Assembly (NCBI GenBank): GCA_036924085.1
Contig: JAVGWX010000011.1
Span: 17,809,108 to 17,873,107, forward strand
Origin: Ariolimax columbianus
Taxonomy: Eukaryota; Mollusca; Gastropoda; Stylommatophora; Arionidae
Direction of reading: 5' to 3'
DNA length: 64,000 nucleotides
Shown here: one piece after another, positions 29,745 to 40,595 of the stretch
Layout: every line of letters begins with the position of its first letter
Position numbering within the stretch: the first letter of the stretch is position 1
Made by a program: the position numbers and the translations under genes
Notes under the pieces: model-generated
What the model saw: the letters and a program-made list of their open reading frames with translations, nothing else
Told to the model about the DNA's origin: nothing
Database searches by the model: none

Positions 29745-29850
29745 AGTGGTATTATTTGTCCACTGGCTTCGCAGCAGAGTGAGTTAAGGTTCAATCCCCA
29801 ATTGACGCAGGATATATTTTCGATCGCAAACGGTGCATGAGGGTTATTGT
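29745..29850 (+). repeat. SINE-like tRNA-head fragment, left
   Basis: It contains ggcttcgcagcagagtgagt and ttcaatccccaattg, then gatatattttcgatcgc. Similar sequence lies at 30565-30670 and, with a clearer head (tagcgcagtggttagtgcc), at 60265-60395. It and its partner flank the leader-plus-array element in the same orientation. Confidence 0.6.
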
Positions 29851-29924
29851 TGTTGTTGTGGTTATTATTGTTGTTGTGGTTGTTGTTATTGTTTTTCAGT
29901 GGCCACAGTATGTATGTTTACTTA

Positions 29925-30560
29925 TTTGTGCGTCCTGAAAAGAACGATACGAATCGGGCTGTAGTGGCTTTCATCATATCACGATCGGGCTGATGAAGGT
30001 GAACCGGGGTCCTCCTGGCGGTTGTGCCTTGCTTGACTTACTTGCGTGACGTTCACTAGTACTGGGATCACGTTGATCCACATCTCGTCAGCGAGGCTGC
30101 CTTTAAAACAGATTGTTTCCAGGGAACGCTACATGGAAGAGAGATAATGGTCTTGGTCAGTATATAATGCCTGACACTGTCACTATGTCTTCTTCAGTAT
30201 GCTGTGCCTGACCCTACCACGATGGCTTGGTCAGAATGTTGTGCCTGACCCTGCCACGATCTCTTGATCAGTATGCTGGGCCTGGCCGTGCCATGATGTC
30301 TTGGTCAGTATGTTGTGCCTGACCCTGCCACTATGTCTTTGTCAGTATATTATGCCTGACCCTACCACGATGTTATGGCCAGTATGTTGTGACTGACCCT
30401 GCCATGATGTCTTGTTCAGTATATTATGCCTGACCCTGTCACGATGTATTGGTCAGTATATTATGCCTGGCCCTGCCACGAGGTCTTGTTCAGTATAATA
30501 TGCCTGACCCAGCTATAATGTCCTGGTCAGTATGTTGTACCTGACCAAACTGGAATATGC
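29925..30560 (+). repeat. Leader-plus-minisatellite element, copy 3
   Basis: A leader (29925-30140; gtgcgtcctgaaaagaacg, gctgatgaaggtgaaccggg) is followed by about 10 units of 37 bp (cctgaccctgccacgatgtc + ttggtcagtatgttgtg). Period and core match copies at 7951 and 28650. The full assembly is bracketed by SINE-like fragments at 29745 and 30565. Confidence 0.82.
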
Positions 30561-30564
30561 AGCA

Positions 30565-30670
30565 TTACAACGGTATTATTAGTGCACTACCTTCGCAGCC
30601 GAATTAGCTAAGTTTAAACCCCGATTGGTGTAGGATATATGTTTGATCGCTTACGGTTTCTGGGGTCGAA
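30565..30670 (+). repeat. SINE-like tRNA-head fragment, right
   Basis: Partner of 29745-29850: cttcgcagccgaattagcta, ccccgattggtgtaggatat, gatcgcttacgg. Confidence 0.55.
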
Positions 30671-31129
30671 CCAGCTGAAACAGTTTCTACCAGAGAACAA
30701 GTCTTGTAAAGCCGTCCGTGGTGATGCTGAGGACGCCACCTCTAGTGGGTCCTTAGTCTAGATAATATGGACGTAACACCTTATCTCAACATATCCTACG
30801 GCGTATAATTGGGATCTATACTATGCTTGGGTTTGTGTATGGTTTCAGAACATTAATACATTATCTCTATACCCTCTTCCTTCTTCTTTGGTAACTGTTT
30901 AAGCTAATGCGCGTTTATTGCTTGACGTCTATAAAGGGCTTGCGATTTTAGTATATTCGTAGAAATTAGGAGACAGATAGACTAACCAAAGAGGAAGAAA
31001 GAAAATCCAAACCGAAGACAGGGCTACATATGAAGAAATGAAGACATTCACACAGATTAAATAGCACAGACACCAGCCATAATCTCACACAGGAATAGGA
31101 TGCAACTACTCACAAAGAACAACATCAAG
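30671..31129. other. Spacer, nothing recognised
   Basis: No coding or repeat signal beyond short A-rich stretches near 30960-31110. Confidence 0.4.
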
Positions 31130-31592
31130 TGGACTCCTTGCTCTCAAGGCAAGGTGACAGTCTCGGGTACCGAAGGTTGCGGATTGGAATCACGGTGGAG
31201 ACCAGGATTTTTAAAATAATTTTAAGAAAATGAATGAATAGATCAGTTTTTAGTGAGGAATAAGGATTTTTTCCCTGATCTCTGAGTAGTGAGATCGGAC
31301 TCCCATGTTCAGTGTCGAGCACGTTAAAAATTCCTTGGCAGTCGGAAATCGAAAATTCAAAATTGGAAAATTCAAGTTAAAAATCTACCCAAGTTATTTG
31401 TACCTTCCCCCAGGTGGTTTGTTAAGAACCGCTATAGATGGCGCCTAACTGGCTGCGGATCGACTTAGCTATAGTGTATGAGTCTATTAAGATGGACTCG
31501 CGCATCGGTTACACAACCCTCCAAAAAACTGATTGTATACAGACTCTGCAGAGTCTTCTAAACGAATATAAAGATGTTAAGTTAAGTTGAGG
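31130..31592 (+). repeat. tRNA-headed SINE (family T) with a CR1/L2-like 3' tail
   Basis: A tRNA-like head (31135-31190; ctcaaggcaaggtgacagtc, then ggattggaatcacggtgg) is followed by a body containing ccctgatctctgagtagtga and gagcacgttaaaaattcctt, and a 3' part ending cagactctgcagagtcttct. The last ~50 bp match the 3' ends of the CR1/L2 LINE copies at 26690 and 40533. Other copies: 43935-44200 (+), 36445-36665 (minus), 62465-62640 (minus, 3' part). The AT-rich insert at 31195-31260 is absent from the other copies and reappears, reversed, at 27376-27430. Confidence 0.82.
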
Positions 31593-32339
31593 TTACAATA
31601 TTGATATTGCGAACAGACCACGGCAGACTGAATAAGTAATATTTTTAATAAAATAAAAGTTATGGGCATACAGGCGAACAAACAAAGGATGGGACATTCT
31701 GCAGCTATGCCGGATCCACGCGAGGACATGAGTGGCACTATGCTATTCTTGAAACTAATTGTAGGATAAACTGTAGGCTAAAGCGACGAGAGAAACCTGA
31801 AATGGAGCGTCAAGTTTATGTGATAAATTTATGAAATTATTTGAGAGCGAACGACACAGGAAAAGAAAAAAATATATCCTTCAATTTATGTTACAGACGA
31901 GGGCCAGAACCCCATTAAGTCACTAATTCCCTGGCCCGTTTTTCATTGGCAAGCCAGACTGGTCTTCAGGGGGTACGGCAATGCAAAGTGGCGTCACGTA
32001 TTTTATTCTTGGAACAAGAAAGAAAATGGGCAAAATTCCTGGAAAAATGTTCGGCTTTGTAATCATTGTCGCTACTAACTTGTGTATATTGTTCGTTCAT
32101 CAATGAAATGAATATCATCGCTTCCCTTTATGTTGGTCACTTAATGGTATTCCGATATTATTATTGATATTATTATTATTTTTACTACAATTATTATTAT
32201 TACTACTATTATTGTTGGTGCTTTAACATTCGGATAACAATGCCATCGTTCAAAGAAAAGAATCGATATGTTGGTAACAAAACGCACATATATATATCTA
32301 TACATATCTCTCATCATGTAGCATGTCCTTCGTAGAACG
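31593..32339. other. AT-rich spacer
   Basis: Trinucleotide ATT/TTA clusters at 32160-32215; a scrap of LINE tail (catcatgtagcatgtccttc) at 32313-32350 matches the ends at 16566 and 38050. No gene seen. Confidence 0.5.
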
Positions 32340-32359
32340 TCGCTCCCATCACATATATA

Positions 32360-34600
32360 TATATATACCAGGAACAGTCATTAAACAACAGCAGTTTTAG
32401 TCATAATATTTTCACAGGAGAGAGAAGCATATATTTTTAGTGTATCATTTTCAGACATTGTCCCCGTTTCTGAAAACACACTTTGTCTACGTGTCCACTA
32501 GATTGTAGATGCCCCATAGCATACAGTCTTTTAGAGTGAACTAAACCAATTTTGCATCGGTCTCCATTACCTCGTAGTCAGCTGCCAAAGGACCCTTCTT
32601 CTACACATTTTCCTATAACCGAGGCCATCATCAACAATTGTGTGCAGCGTTGCGACTCTTGTAGAAATATACGGCTTTGTCATCAGAAGAGACTTGCCTT
32701 ATGCCACAAAGTCTTCTTCTTCTTCGTACGCTGTCAGACATCAACTTGAATTTGTTCGAAGAAAGTGGCTGTCATCCTGAGGCTGTCGACACTGCCACAG
32801 AGCTTGTTTAGTGTTGTCACTTGTGATGGCCACATGTGCTTTCTCTGGTCCTCGTATGTCGGGCAATTTTGCAGCAGATGTTCAGCGGTTATTTTCCTTG
32901 TGCCACAGGTGCATTCGTCAGTGCACATATCTTCAATTTATTTAATACATGGTACCTTAGTCTGTTGTGGCATGTGCGAAGTCTGAAAACCACGACCTGC
33001 TCTCTTCTGTTCAGCTAGTAGTAGGCAACATTTTTTTGTGTAGCCAGTATGTTCTGTTTCCCATTTGGCAATGTATCTGGCTCTAATAAACCTTTTTGAC
33101 TCTACGTAGGTCACACTAGAATCTGGTTGTGGTAGTCGTGCACCTTCTTTTGCCAGTCTGTCTGCCTCCTCATTGCCTTCGATGTTACAGTGGGACGGAA
33201 CCCACTGTACCACTACTTTTTTTGGTGCGGACTGCTGGCATAGTTGACAGAGTACTGCTCTTAAATCATTAAGTTCAGAATTTTTCTGGCTTTTTAGTGC
33301 TGTAACCACGGCCAGGGCATCTGTAAACCGGACTATCTGGCTTTCATTGCTTTCGCCTGTGAACATTGCTTCTACTGCAGCCTTCAGTGCCTCTACCTCC
33401 GCTCTGAAAGTGCTTGATAATTTTCCAGTTGCCACTGACAGTGTTATTTTTCTACCATTTGGTAGGCTCAGGAATACCCATCCCTCTCCATTATGTGTTG
33501 TGTTTGTTACAGAACCGTCGATGTATGCATGGGTCCAGTCCATGCTTGGGTAGATTTCCGCTATGTACCTCAGGGTTATGTCTCTCCTTTCTTGTTCAGT
33601 CTGGCTGTTCTTGTTTCCAATACCTGGTATATTTTCTACCACCTCCGGAATGATATGCTGCTTATATGTGGGTTTGCGTACAGTAGGGATGGGCTTTGGT
33701 GTTGTTATGGTGTTCATAGGGTCTTCGCTCATCTTTGCTTTGGCTATTTCTGCAAAGTTTCTCCGCTTTAGTTTCCCTTTTCCAAATCTATTTAGTCTCT
33801 GATGCATTGGATGGTCTGTCCGTCTTAGTTTCTCTGCTTGCTGCTGGGATCTGCAGTCTCTTCTGTCGGTAATGGATTGCAGATTTGTAATCTTTTCAAG
33901 TTCTACAATTGGCGTTGACTTTATGCCTCCTGTTTTAACTCTCATGGCTTGGTTTTGAAGTTTGCTAATTTTATGAAAGTTCGCCTTTGCTGCTGTTGCC
34001 CATGCCGCAATGCCATACTCGAGAACTGGACTCACTCTTCCAGTGTACAGTTTCTTGAGTATTCTTTCGTCTGCTCCCCAGCTTGTGCCAGCAAGTTTCC
34101 TCATGACTGCCATTCTTTGTCTGGCTCTCATTTGGTCTGGCTCTCTCGATCTGACTTTTCCATCTCATGCGCCGATCAAATGTGACGCCCAAGTTGTTTG
34201 GGTTGTCGTTAGGCCGCATATATTTGTCGTTAAGACTTATTTTGGTGTTCTGGGGTTTACTTGAAAGTGCCACAAAGTAATTGCTCGATTCTCTGTTTCA
34301 CTGTGTCAGTTGTCAGAATTGCTGGTCTACCACGCTGCGGTTCTTCAATGACGTTTTGCATTCCGTTGTGAAATCGTTCTACCTACTCAAACAACTGTCG
34401 CATTGAATCTTCCTTCTCCTATAGATTTCAGGTTTCACACCATCTGACCATAAAATGAATGTGTTCTTCTACGATGCAAGTCTACATTGGGGCGACCAAG
34501 TTGTACGCTATATTGTACATGCGCATACTGCTCGATCGTCACAATTCCTACATGGAGTATTGCTAAAGAGCTAGTTTGTGTCTTAAAATAGATTTTTCGT
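32360..34600 (-). mobile_element. Mariner transposon interrupted by an RNase H LINE
   Basis: With the insert at 32713-34267 removed, the minus strand gives a mariner transposase N-terminal half: VERFHNGMQNVIEEPQRGRP (linker), AILTTDTVKQRIEQLLCGIR, then after a frameshift HTIVDDGLGYRKMCRRRVLW. The last block matches the end of the second HTH. The upstream part (34430-34600) matches the fragment at 51660-51875. The catalytic DDD region is missing and terminal inverted repeats are not clear, so the limits are approximate. Confidence 0.72.
32713..34267 (-). pseudogene. RNase H LINE, copy 3 (longest) with perfect 11-bp target duplication
   Basis: The most complete copy here (1,555 bp). On the minus strand: PNDNPNNLGVTFDRRMRWK (RT connection, different frame), then a 397-codon ORF with SPVLEYGIAAWATAAKA, IKSTPIVELEKITNLQSI and the RNase H domain DWTHAYIDGSV (catalytic Asp), FRAEVEALKAAVEAM (Glu), FTDALAVVTAL (Asp), SHCNIEGNEEADRLAKEG (His/Asp). 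A frameshift near 33010 moves the Cys/His tail into another frame (TDECTCGTRKITAEHLLQ, 32734-32928). It is bounded by tgccacaaagt at 32702-32712 and 34268-34278. It lacks the RT catalytic core (5' truncation). Confidence 0.93.
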
Positions 34601-34668
34601 TGTACTTACTCGTCCATGCACTTTATAATAACATTTTTGGTGCTTTTGATCTGTCTCTGGTGTGTGTT

Positions 34669-34675
<7 letters not shown>

Positions 34676-34735
<60 letters not shown>
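34676..34735. repeat. (TG)n-(AT)n-(CA)n microsatellite
   Basis: A short TG run, then about 50 bp of AT, then CA dinucleotides. Confidence 0.95.
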
Positions 34736-34738
<3 letters not shown>

Positions 34739-35035
34739 GCAGTCTGGTACCCATGAGACAGAAGACGACCACGGGGAAGACCACCTACGCGCTGGACAGA
34801 CTCTCTAGACTCAGAAACAACATCTACGATGCTACCGACGAAAAATGTATCACCCACTGGTCTACCAATAACAGAACACAATTGAAACGAAGTTGGGACC
34901 CACAGCGGCGTAACCGCTTCTGACGAACGGGTTATCCAGTAATATATATATAAATATATATTGTCTTGAACTTCTGTTTTACTCATCGGGAACTCGGAAT
35001 GTAGAAGTCTTTTGTATTGAATATGCCTGCAATTG

Positions 35036-35581
35036 TACTCTGTCAACTATGTCAGCAGTCCGCACCAAAAAGGGTAATGGTACAGTGGGTTCCATCCCAC
35101 TGCAACATCCAAGGCAACGAGGAGGCAGACAGACTGGCAAAAGAAGGTGCAAGACTACCACAACCAGATACTAGTATGACATACGAAGAGTCAAAACGGC
35201 TAATTAGAGTTAGATACATGACCAAATGGGAAACCGAACGTACTGGCTACACCATAAACGATGCCTATTACCAGTTGAACAGAAGAGAGCAGGTCGTGGT
35301 CTTCAGACTTTGCACTGGCCACAATAGACTGAGGTACCACCTATTCAACAAATTGAAGATAGGTGGCACTGACGAATGCCCCTCTGGTACCGGGAAAATG
35401 ACAGCTGAACATTTGCTGCAAAACTGGCCGACATACGAGGATCAGAGAGAGCAGATGTGGCCATCACCAGTGGCAACACTAGACAAGCTCTATGGCAGTG
35501 TCGACAGCCTCAGAATGACGGCTGCTTTTTTCGAAAAAATAAAGATTGATGTCTGACTGCGTACGATGAAGAAGAATAAGT
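35036..35581 (+). pseudogene. RNase H LINE, copy 4 with 15-bp target duplication
   Basis: Truncated inside the RNase H domain: it begins LCQLCQQSAPKRVMVQWVP, continues SHCNIQGNEEADRLAKEG and, without an internal stop, FRLCTGHNRLRYHLFNKLK, TDECPSGTGKMTAEHLLQ (the second Cys of the cluster is Ser) to the natural TGA after DV. The uninterrupted frame shows that the stop at 12584 in copy 2 and the frame breaks in copies 1 and 3 are secondary. Flanks are atatgcctgcaattg at 35021-35035 and 35582-35596. The apparent ATG at 35022 lies in the target duplication, outside the element. Confidence 0.93.
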
Positions 35582-35596
35582 ATATGCCTGCAATTG

Positions 35597-36444
35597 AGTG
35601 TGCAGACAAACGCCGCCTACTGGTTTGGTCTTCATACAATCCACTATTGTATAGGAATTTCGTTACCTTAAGAATATTTGTGACGACAGCGACAAACAAC
35701 TTGCTCTTTTGAAAGCTAATTACAGTTGTGCTTAAATTTATTTACTTGTACAGCCTGAGTAAAGAACTTCCGAGTCTGTCATCCGTCTCCAAATGACTTG
35801 GCGACAAATTCAAATTCCGTGAGACCAGGGTTCACATTGATCTTTGCGCGATTCGAACACACGCCTGCTCATGCTGTCGTTCGTTTATTTCTTGAGAGTC
35901 GGGCGTCATACCTCTCAGCTATAGTAATACACCACCACCCCCCTTTCCTCACACAAGAATCACAGAAACTGTCAACATTACGTGTGCAGAGGTAATATAA
36001 AAAAGGCAATGATGAGAGAGTCAAACTGAATGTTGGACAAGTAACTGCAGTATGCCCCAAATAGGACGAAAAAAATCAAATAACAGACTTCCAACCATCC
36101 ATCATCAACCTCATCTTCAATATTCTGGTTTTTTATGTATCCTTTATTACATTTTTCATTATATTTTTTTTATAAATTTACGTCATTTTTGCTGAGAATG
36201 ACAAATGCGTTTCTCCTTTTTTGTTGCAATATTGAGGCTCACAGTTGGATAGACTATATGTTGTGATTCGTGTTGTCTATCGTCATTCCGGAGAGGGCTG
36301 GGGGTTTCACTATTCACCCTCGACATGGTACGGCGTCACTCCAGCCTTCTAGCGGGTACTTAAAATCATAATGTTGCCAAGTAGCCCTAATCTGTAGTAA
36401 GTATTGTAAATCTTGCTGTGGCTTACTCGCCTGAGTGGGAAGGT
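35597..36444. other. Spacer with a possible tRNA-like SINE head
   Basis: Near 35845-35935 the minus strand shows A-box-like tagctgagaggtatgacgcc and B-box-like gtgttcgaatcg, about 60 bp apart, suggesting an old SINE head without a second copy here. The rest is AT-rich without recognisable content. Confidence 0.35.
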
Positions 36445-36665
36445 CCAAATAATTCGGGTATTTTTTTAACTAGAATTTCTCCATTAAGCCTCCTATTTTC
36501 CATTTTCAACTGTCAAGGGATTTTTAACCTGCTCGACACTAAACACGTGTGTCTTATAAGACTACCCAGGAGATACACGTAAAAAATCAAGGTCTCCACC
36601 ATGATTCGAACCCGCGACCTCCGGCGCACGAGGCGGATACCTTATCTCGAGACCATTGAGTTCCC
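36445..36665 (-). repeat. SINE family T copy
   Basis: On the minus strand the head has ggtctcgagataaggtatcc (A-box region) and gcgggttcgaatcatggtgg (canonical B box ggttcgaatc), followed by the T body. It is the clearest tRNA-like head of family T. Confidence 0.8.
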
Positions 36666-36689
36666 ATCTTCCCCATTCCCCTCCCCTGT

Positions 36690-36962
36690 CTTAAAAAGAC
36701 AAAGGCCGCCGCCCATCACATAATTTATTTGCTAGCGATATTTGTTAGTAAGGATTAACTGCGCTACTTGTTATCCTCACTCTCTCGTCTCGAGCAGCCC
36801 TACCCCAGTCGCAAGTCAAGGACAAGACGACTAGGGCGTTTCTACGAGATGCATGGTACTCCGCATCAAGCACCCGTTAAAAAGACGGCAGAGTCCGGAG
36901 TCGAACCCACACCACCTGATCACGAGGCCGACGGCTTAACCACTTCGCCACGTAATCCTCAA
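36690..36962 (-). repeat. SINE family U copy
   Basis: Matches 20321-20612: head gtggcgaagtggttaagccg, B-box-like gggttcgactcc, and the same body to ggcggcctttg-like sequence. I could not find a convincing target-site duplication. Confidence 0.85.
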
Positions 36963-37639
36963 TTGTCTAGTTAATAGGCAAGAACAAAAAGTCAAAATAA
37001 TAGAGCCAGTGTGTGTACATACATGTCACAAAATGCGATTACAGAGAACTGCATACGGCAAAGCAAACCTTATTGTATATACCAAATCGCTACAGAAACT
37101 ACAGCTACAAGGGAGTGCAACATGTTTTGGCGCCGGCTTCCTCTAGGAAGTGAACTGTAGTCGTGACCCTTTTCCCAGAGAGTGAAAACGTGAAAGATGT
37201 TGATGTTGTCGATGTTAAAAATCATGACAATGATGAGGATGCAAGTAATTAGCATTGCCTGGAGCAAGATATAGCTTAGCACAATGTACTGCTACGTGTG
37301 TGTCTCCACAGAGACCGTCTACTCTTTTAGTTACAAAAACACAGCTCGAATGATCGTGAAGTTTGGCCAGATTATGCCGAACAATATTTCAGCGACACCA
37401 CATTTAATCAAATTAGTCAGACCCCGTCTATTGTATTTTTCTTGGGAGACTAGAATTAATAGACTTAGTGGTTTTCTTGGTGGTTTTTATAAAGGAGTAA
37501 TTTAATTATTTATTGTAGGTGAGGGAACGTGATGACGTGGAAAGAGGCACTACTCACCCCCCAAACTTGCTGGGGTCGGATTCTCGAAACATGATTATGT
37601 TATCCTTGTTGGAAGTAAACCCATTTATTTTTAAAGACC
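36963..37639. other. Spacer, nothing recognised
   Basis: Short ORFs only, without motifs or repeat partners. Confidence 0.4.
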
Positions 37640-38065
37640 TGTGGCAGCTTATGGCTGCAAACCATGGACGGTTACCAAAACTTCCAGACAAAGAATCGAA
37701 TCCTTCGAGTCAAAATGTTACAGAAAGATCCTCAGAATACCCTGACAGAGAAAAGGACAAATGTTGACATTCGGCAAGAGTTGAGCATAGAGGAGAACTG
37801 GTTTATCAATTCCATGTTGGCTAGAAAATGCAAATACTTTTGGTCACATCAAGAGACGCAACGGTCTCAATAGAACAGTGATGGAAGGTATGGTGCCAGG
37901 CAAAAGAAGCAGGTGTAGACCAAGAAGACGATGGCACCAAGATATCAAGAAATGCCTGGGTATGACTCAATCGGAGGCTGGAGTTTTAGCCAGGAAACAC
38001 TAGTTTCTTTCAGACAGACTGTGATGGGAGCAACGTTCTATAAAGGACATGCTACATGATGATGA
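37640..38065 (+). pseudogene. LINE tail, same family as 16566-16935 and 17600-18025
   Basis: It reads FQTKNRILRVKMLQKDPQNT, then in another frame VDIRQELSIEENWFINSMLA and RKCKYF, with the non-coding end gttctataaaggacatgcta-catgatgatgatg at 38034-38066. It is the cleanest copy of this tail. Confidence 0.82.
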
Positions 38066-38285
38066 TGCTCAAGACCGTATCACAAATGCTGAAGTTTTTC
38101 GAAATATCACAGCAACCAAAAGGTGAAAGCTGACTTGGAATGGCCACGTCTCGAGGTGCAAGGGCCTTGCCAATACGTTACTACAGGGTACAGTACAAGG
38201 CAAGGGACGTCGGAGAAAACGATGGGAAGACCACGATCCGACGAGGCACAAAAAGCAACAGCAAAGAGATAGAGGGATGGTGAAG
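38066..38285 (+). pseudogene. Second LINE tail joined head-to-tail
   Basis: Directly after the (ATG)n end of the previous LINE: DRITNAEVFRNITATKR, LTWNGHVSRCKGLANTLLQG and GKGRRRKRWEDHD. This is an RTE-type ORF2 C-terminus from a different family. It runs straight into repeat S1. Confidence 0.7.
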
Positions 38286-38289
38286 GATT

Positions 38290-38480
38290 GTTGAAGTATC
38301 AATAGGAGTGCCCCTCTGCCGATGACGGATGTGTCGGACCGAAATGTGCAACTATCGCAGTCAGGTTGTAAACTAGCGACACAACGCATTCCGTTATCCG
38401 GACAAAATCCTGCTACTTGCAAAGCTCTGTTCAGAACTTGGTACTGGGAGATTGAAAACGAACGCAAAAGAGGTCAGGGG
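38290..38480 (+). repeat. Dispersed repeat family S1, copy c (3' part)
   Basis: Matches the right half of S1 (gtgcaactatcgcagtcagg; ttgcaaagctc; gaaaacgaacg). The left half is replaced by the LINE tail. Confidence 0.8.
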
Positions 38481-38699
38481 ATGAACTGAAATGAAGTCGG
38501 ACGCACCGGGTCATTGGGCGCACAAGACAACACAACGTACTCAGCTTTAGGGGGAGAATGAAGAAAGAAAAAAAATTGTTTTAACAAATTAGAGAGAGAA
38601 GGAAAAGACATAATGTGGTTGTTCTGGGATACTCGTACTGAGCGCGTTACTCTTGGCGGTGTTTTTATTGGAAGAATGTTACCCTGTCATTTCTTATAT

Positions 38700-39172
38700 C
38701 TCGAGAGGTACTGAAGAAGATACAAAGAAGAGCGACAAAGCTGACAGTGGAATTCCAGAATTACAGTTATGAGGAAAGACTCAGATAAACCGGTGTACAA
38801 TGTCTAGAAATAAGAATTCGAGGTGACGTAATACATGTTTATAAGAAAATTAATGGAAAGAATAAATTAGTATTAAACAAGTTTTTCTCAAAATACAACA
38901 GCCCACAAGAACAAGAGGGCACATCTACAACAGCCCACAAGAACAAGATGGCACAGCTTAAACCGGCTACAAGAACAAGAGCGCTTAGCTACAAATTAAT
39001 TAAAGAAATATTCTAGATTAGATATACTGTGCTGTAATACTGTGATTAGATATACTGTGCTGTAATACTGTGATTAGATATACTGTTCTGTAATACTGTG
39101 ATTAGATATTAGGAAAACAATTTTAGTCAGAAGATAATGAATGTTTGTAAAGCATTGCCACATGAAGAAGTG
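38700..39172 (+). pseudogene. CR1/L2 LINE tail, left part (interrupted)
   Basis: It matches 26310-26590: kirRATKLTVEFQNYSYEERL-type coding, then internal short tandem copies (cagcccacaagaacaaga near 38900-38990, and attagatatactgtgctgta x3 at 39015-39100), up to 'gcattgccacatgaagaagtg' at about 39151-39172. The match resumes at 40441, so 39173-40440 is an insertion. Confidence 0.82.
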
Positions 39173-40440
39173 ATCAGGTCATCCCGTAACCAGTGAGGTC
39201 GTTGGGGCACACATGAAGACATCCTCACAACCCACGCCATTTGTTTCTGTCCGCGGTCGCTACCTTTGTCTCCTCTGGTCGGAGATTGGTCCATTCTTTT
39301 ATGTTGTCCTCTTTTTGGGACGACCACTTCGTCGACCCGCCTTGTACCTTTCCGTGGAAGATCGTATTTGCAAGACCATTTGATCTCGATATGTGACCAA
39401 ACTAAGCGAGTTTCCTTCTTTTGACAGTTGTCAAGAGGTCTTCAAACAGCCCTAGAACTGTTGTAATTCTTTCTCGTATTTCCTCATTTGTAAGTCGATC
39501 TTTGTACGTGAAGTTTAGAAGTCTTCGGAAACATCTCATCTCTAAGGCGTGTATCCTCCGCTGCATGTCAGCTGTAATTGTCCATGTCTCATAAGCATTG
39601 AGGAATGTTGACAGAACCAATGTACCCATTAATTTGACTTTCGTGCATATTGCTAACCGTTTATCTTATCCGATTTATAAAGCCGTGCAAGCGCCGCTAT
39701 TGTCTGTACTATTCTGGCCAACACCTCACATTTGATCCACTGACAGTGGAACCCAGATATTTAAAACGGTCAACCACTTCGAGTTTCTAACCATTAGTTT
39801 TTATCCTACTGCTGAAGCCCGTGGCGTTGTTCGTCATTAATTTTGTCTTTCCAACGTTTATCTCCATACCACAGTCAAGAGCTGTTTCATCGAGCCTTCT
39901 GACCCATTCCTGGAGTTCTGCTTCTGTGCCCGCCAACCCATCGATATCATCTGCAAAACGAAGGTTGGTAATCGTTCGGCCTCCCATCGTGACAGTACCA
40001 ACGTGACCTCCAAGTGCCTCACTCATAATTCCCTCAAGGAATATATTGAAAAGAGTTGGAGAGAGTGTACAACCCTATCTCACACCGACTGATGTTCGAA
40101 GCCAGTCTCCGCGCCTCCCATTCACAAGAACTGGTACGGACGCCTTGTTAAACAGATGGTCAAGAACTTGTATAATATTTCCGTTAATTTGATACATCCT
40201 CAATGTTGCCCAAAGCGTTTTATACCGTACACTATCAAACGCCTTCTTGAAATCAACAAACACATGATGTTGTTGCTGCTGTTTTAGCTCTCTCTCGATT
40301 AGCTAGCGGTTTTTAATTAAATATATGTTCTGTAGTGCTTCTTTCCTATCTGAACCGTGCATACTCCTCGGCAATGATTTACTCCGTTAGAGGTTTCAGT
40401 TGGGCGAGGATTATTTTAAGCATGACGTTGCACGACCTAC
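39173..40440 (-). pseudogene. RTE-like LINE inserted in a CR1/L2 element
   Basis: Minus-strand RT with recognisable palm motifs: VDFKKAFDSVRYKTLWATLR (motif A), VGVR*GCTLSPTLFNIFLEG (motif B; the stop is within it), LRFADDIDGLAGTEAELQ (motif C, catalytic FADD), then LDETALDCGMEINVGKTK, VVDRFKYLGSTVSGSN and RDEMFPKTSK. The C-terminal end is PQRPHWLRDD near 39190. The same family, shorter, lies at 56074-56740. Several stops and frameshifts make it inactive. Possible target duplication: catgaagaagtg at 39161-39172 and cataaagtagtg at 40441-40452 (10 of 12). Confidence 0.88.
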
Positions 40441-40595
40441 CATAAAGTAGTGGAGGCATGGATAATTAATGCATTTAAGAATAGATTGGATGCGCATAGC
40501 TTTTAGAGCAAGGACATGTAAATGAAACTGGTTGTATACAGACTCTGCAAAGTCTTCTAAACCAGTATTAAGACGTTAAGTTACAATTTAACCTC
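40441..40595 (+). pseudogene. CR1/L2 LINE tail, right part
   Basis: It resumes agtagtggaggcatgg, encodes INAFKNRLDAHSF-like sequence and a stop, then the shared 3' end agtcttctaaaccagtatta-agacgttaagttac. It continues 38700-39172. Confidence 0.85.
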
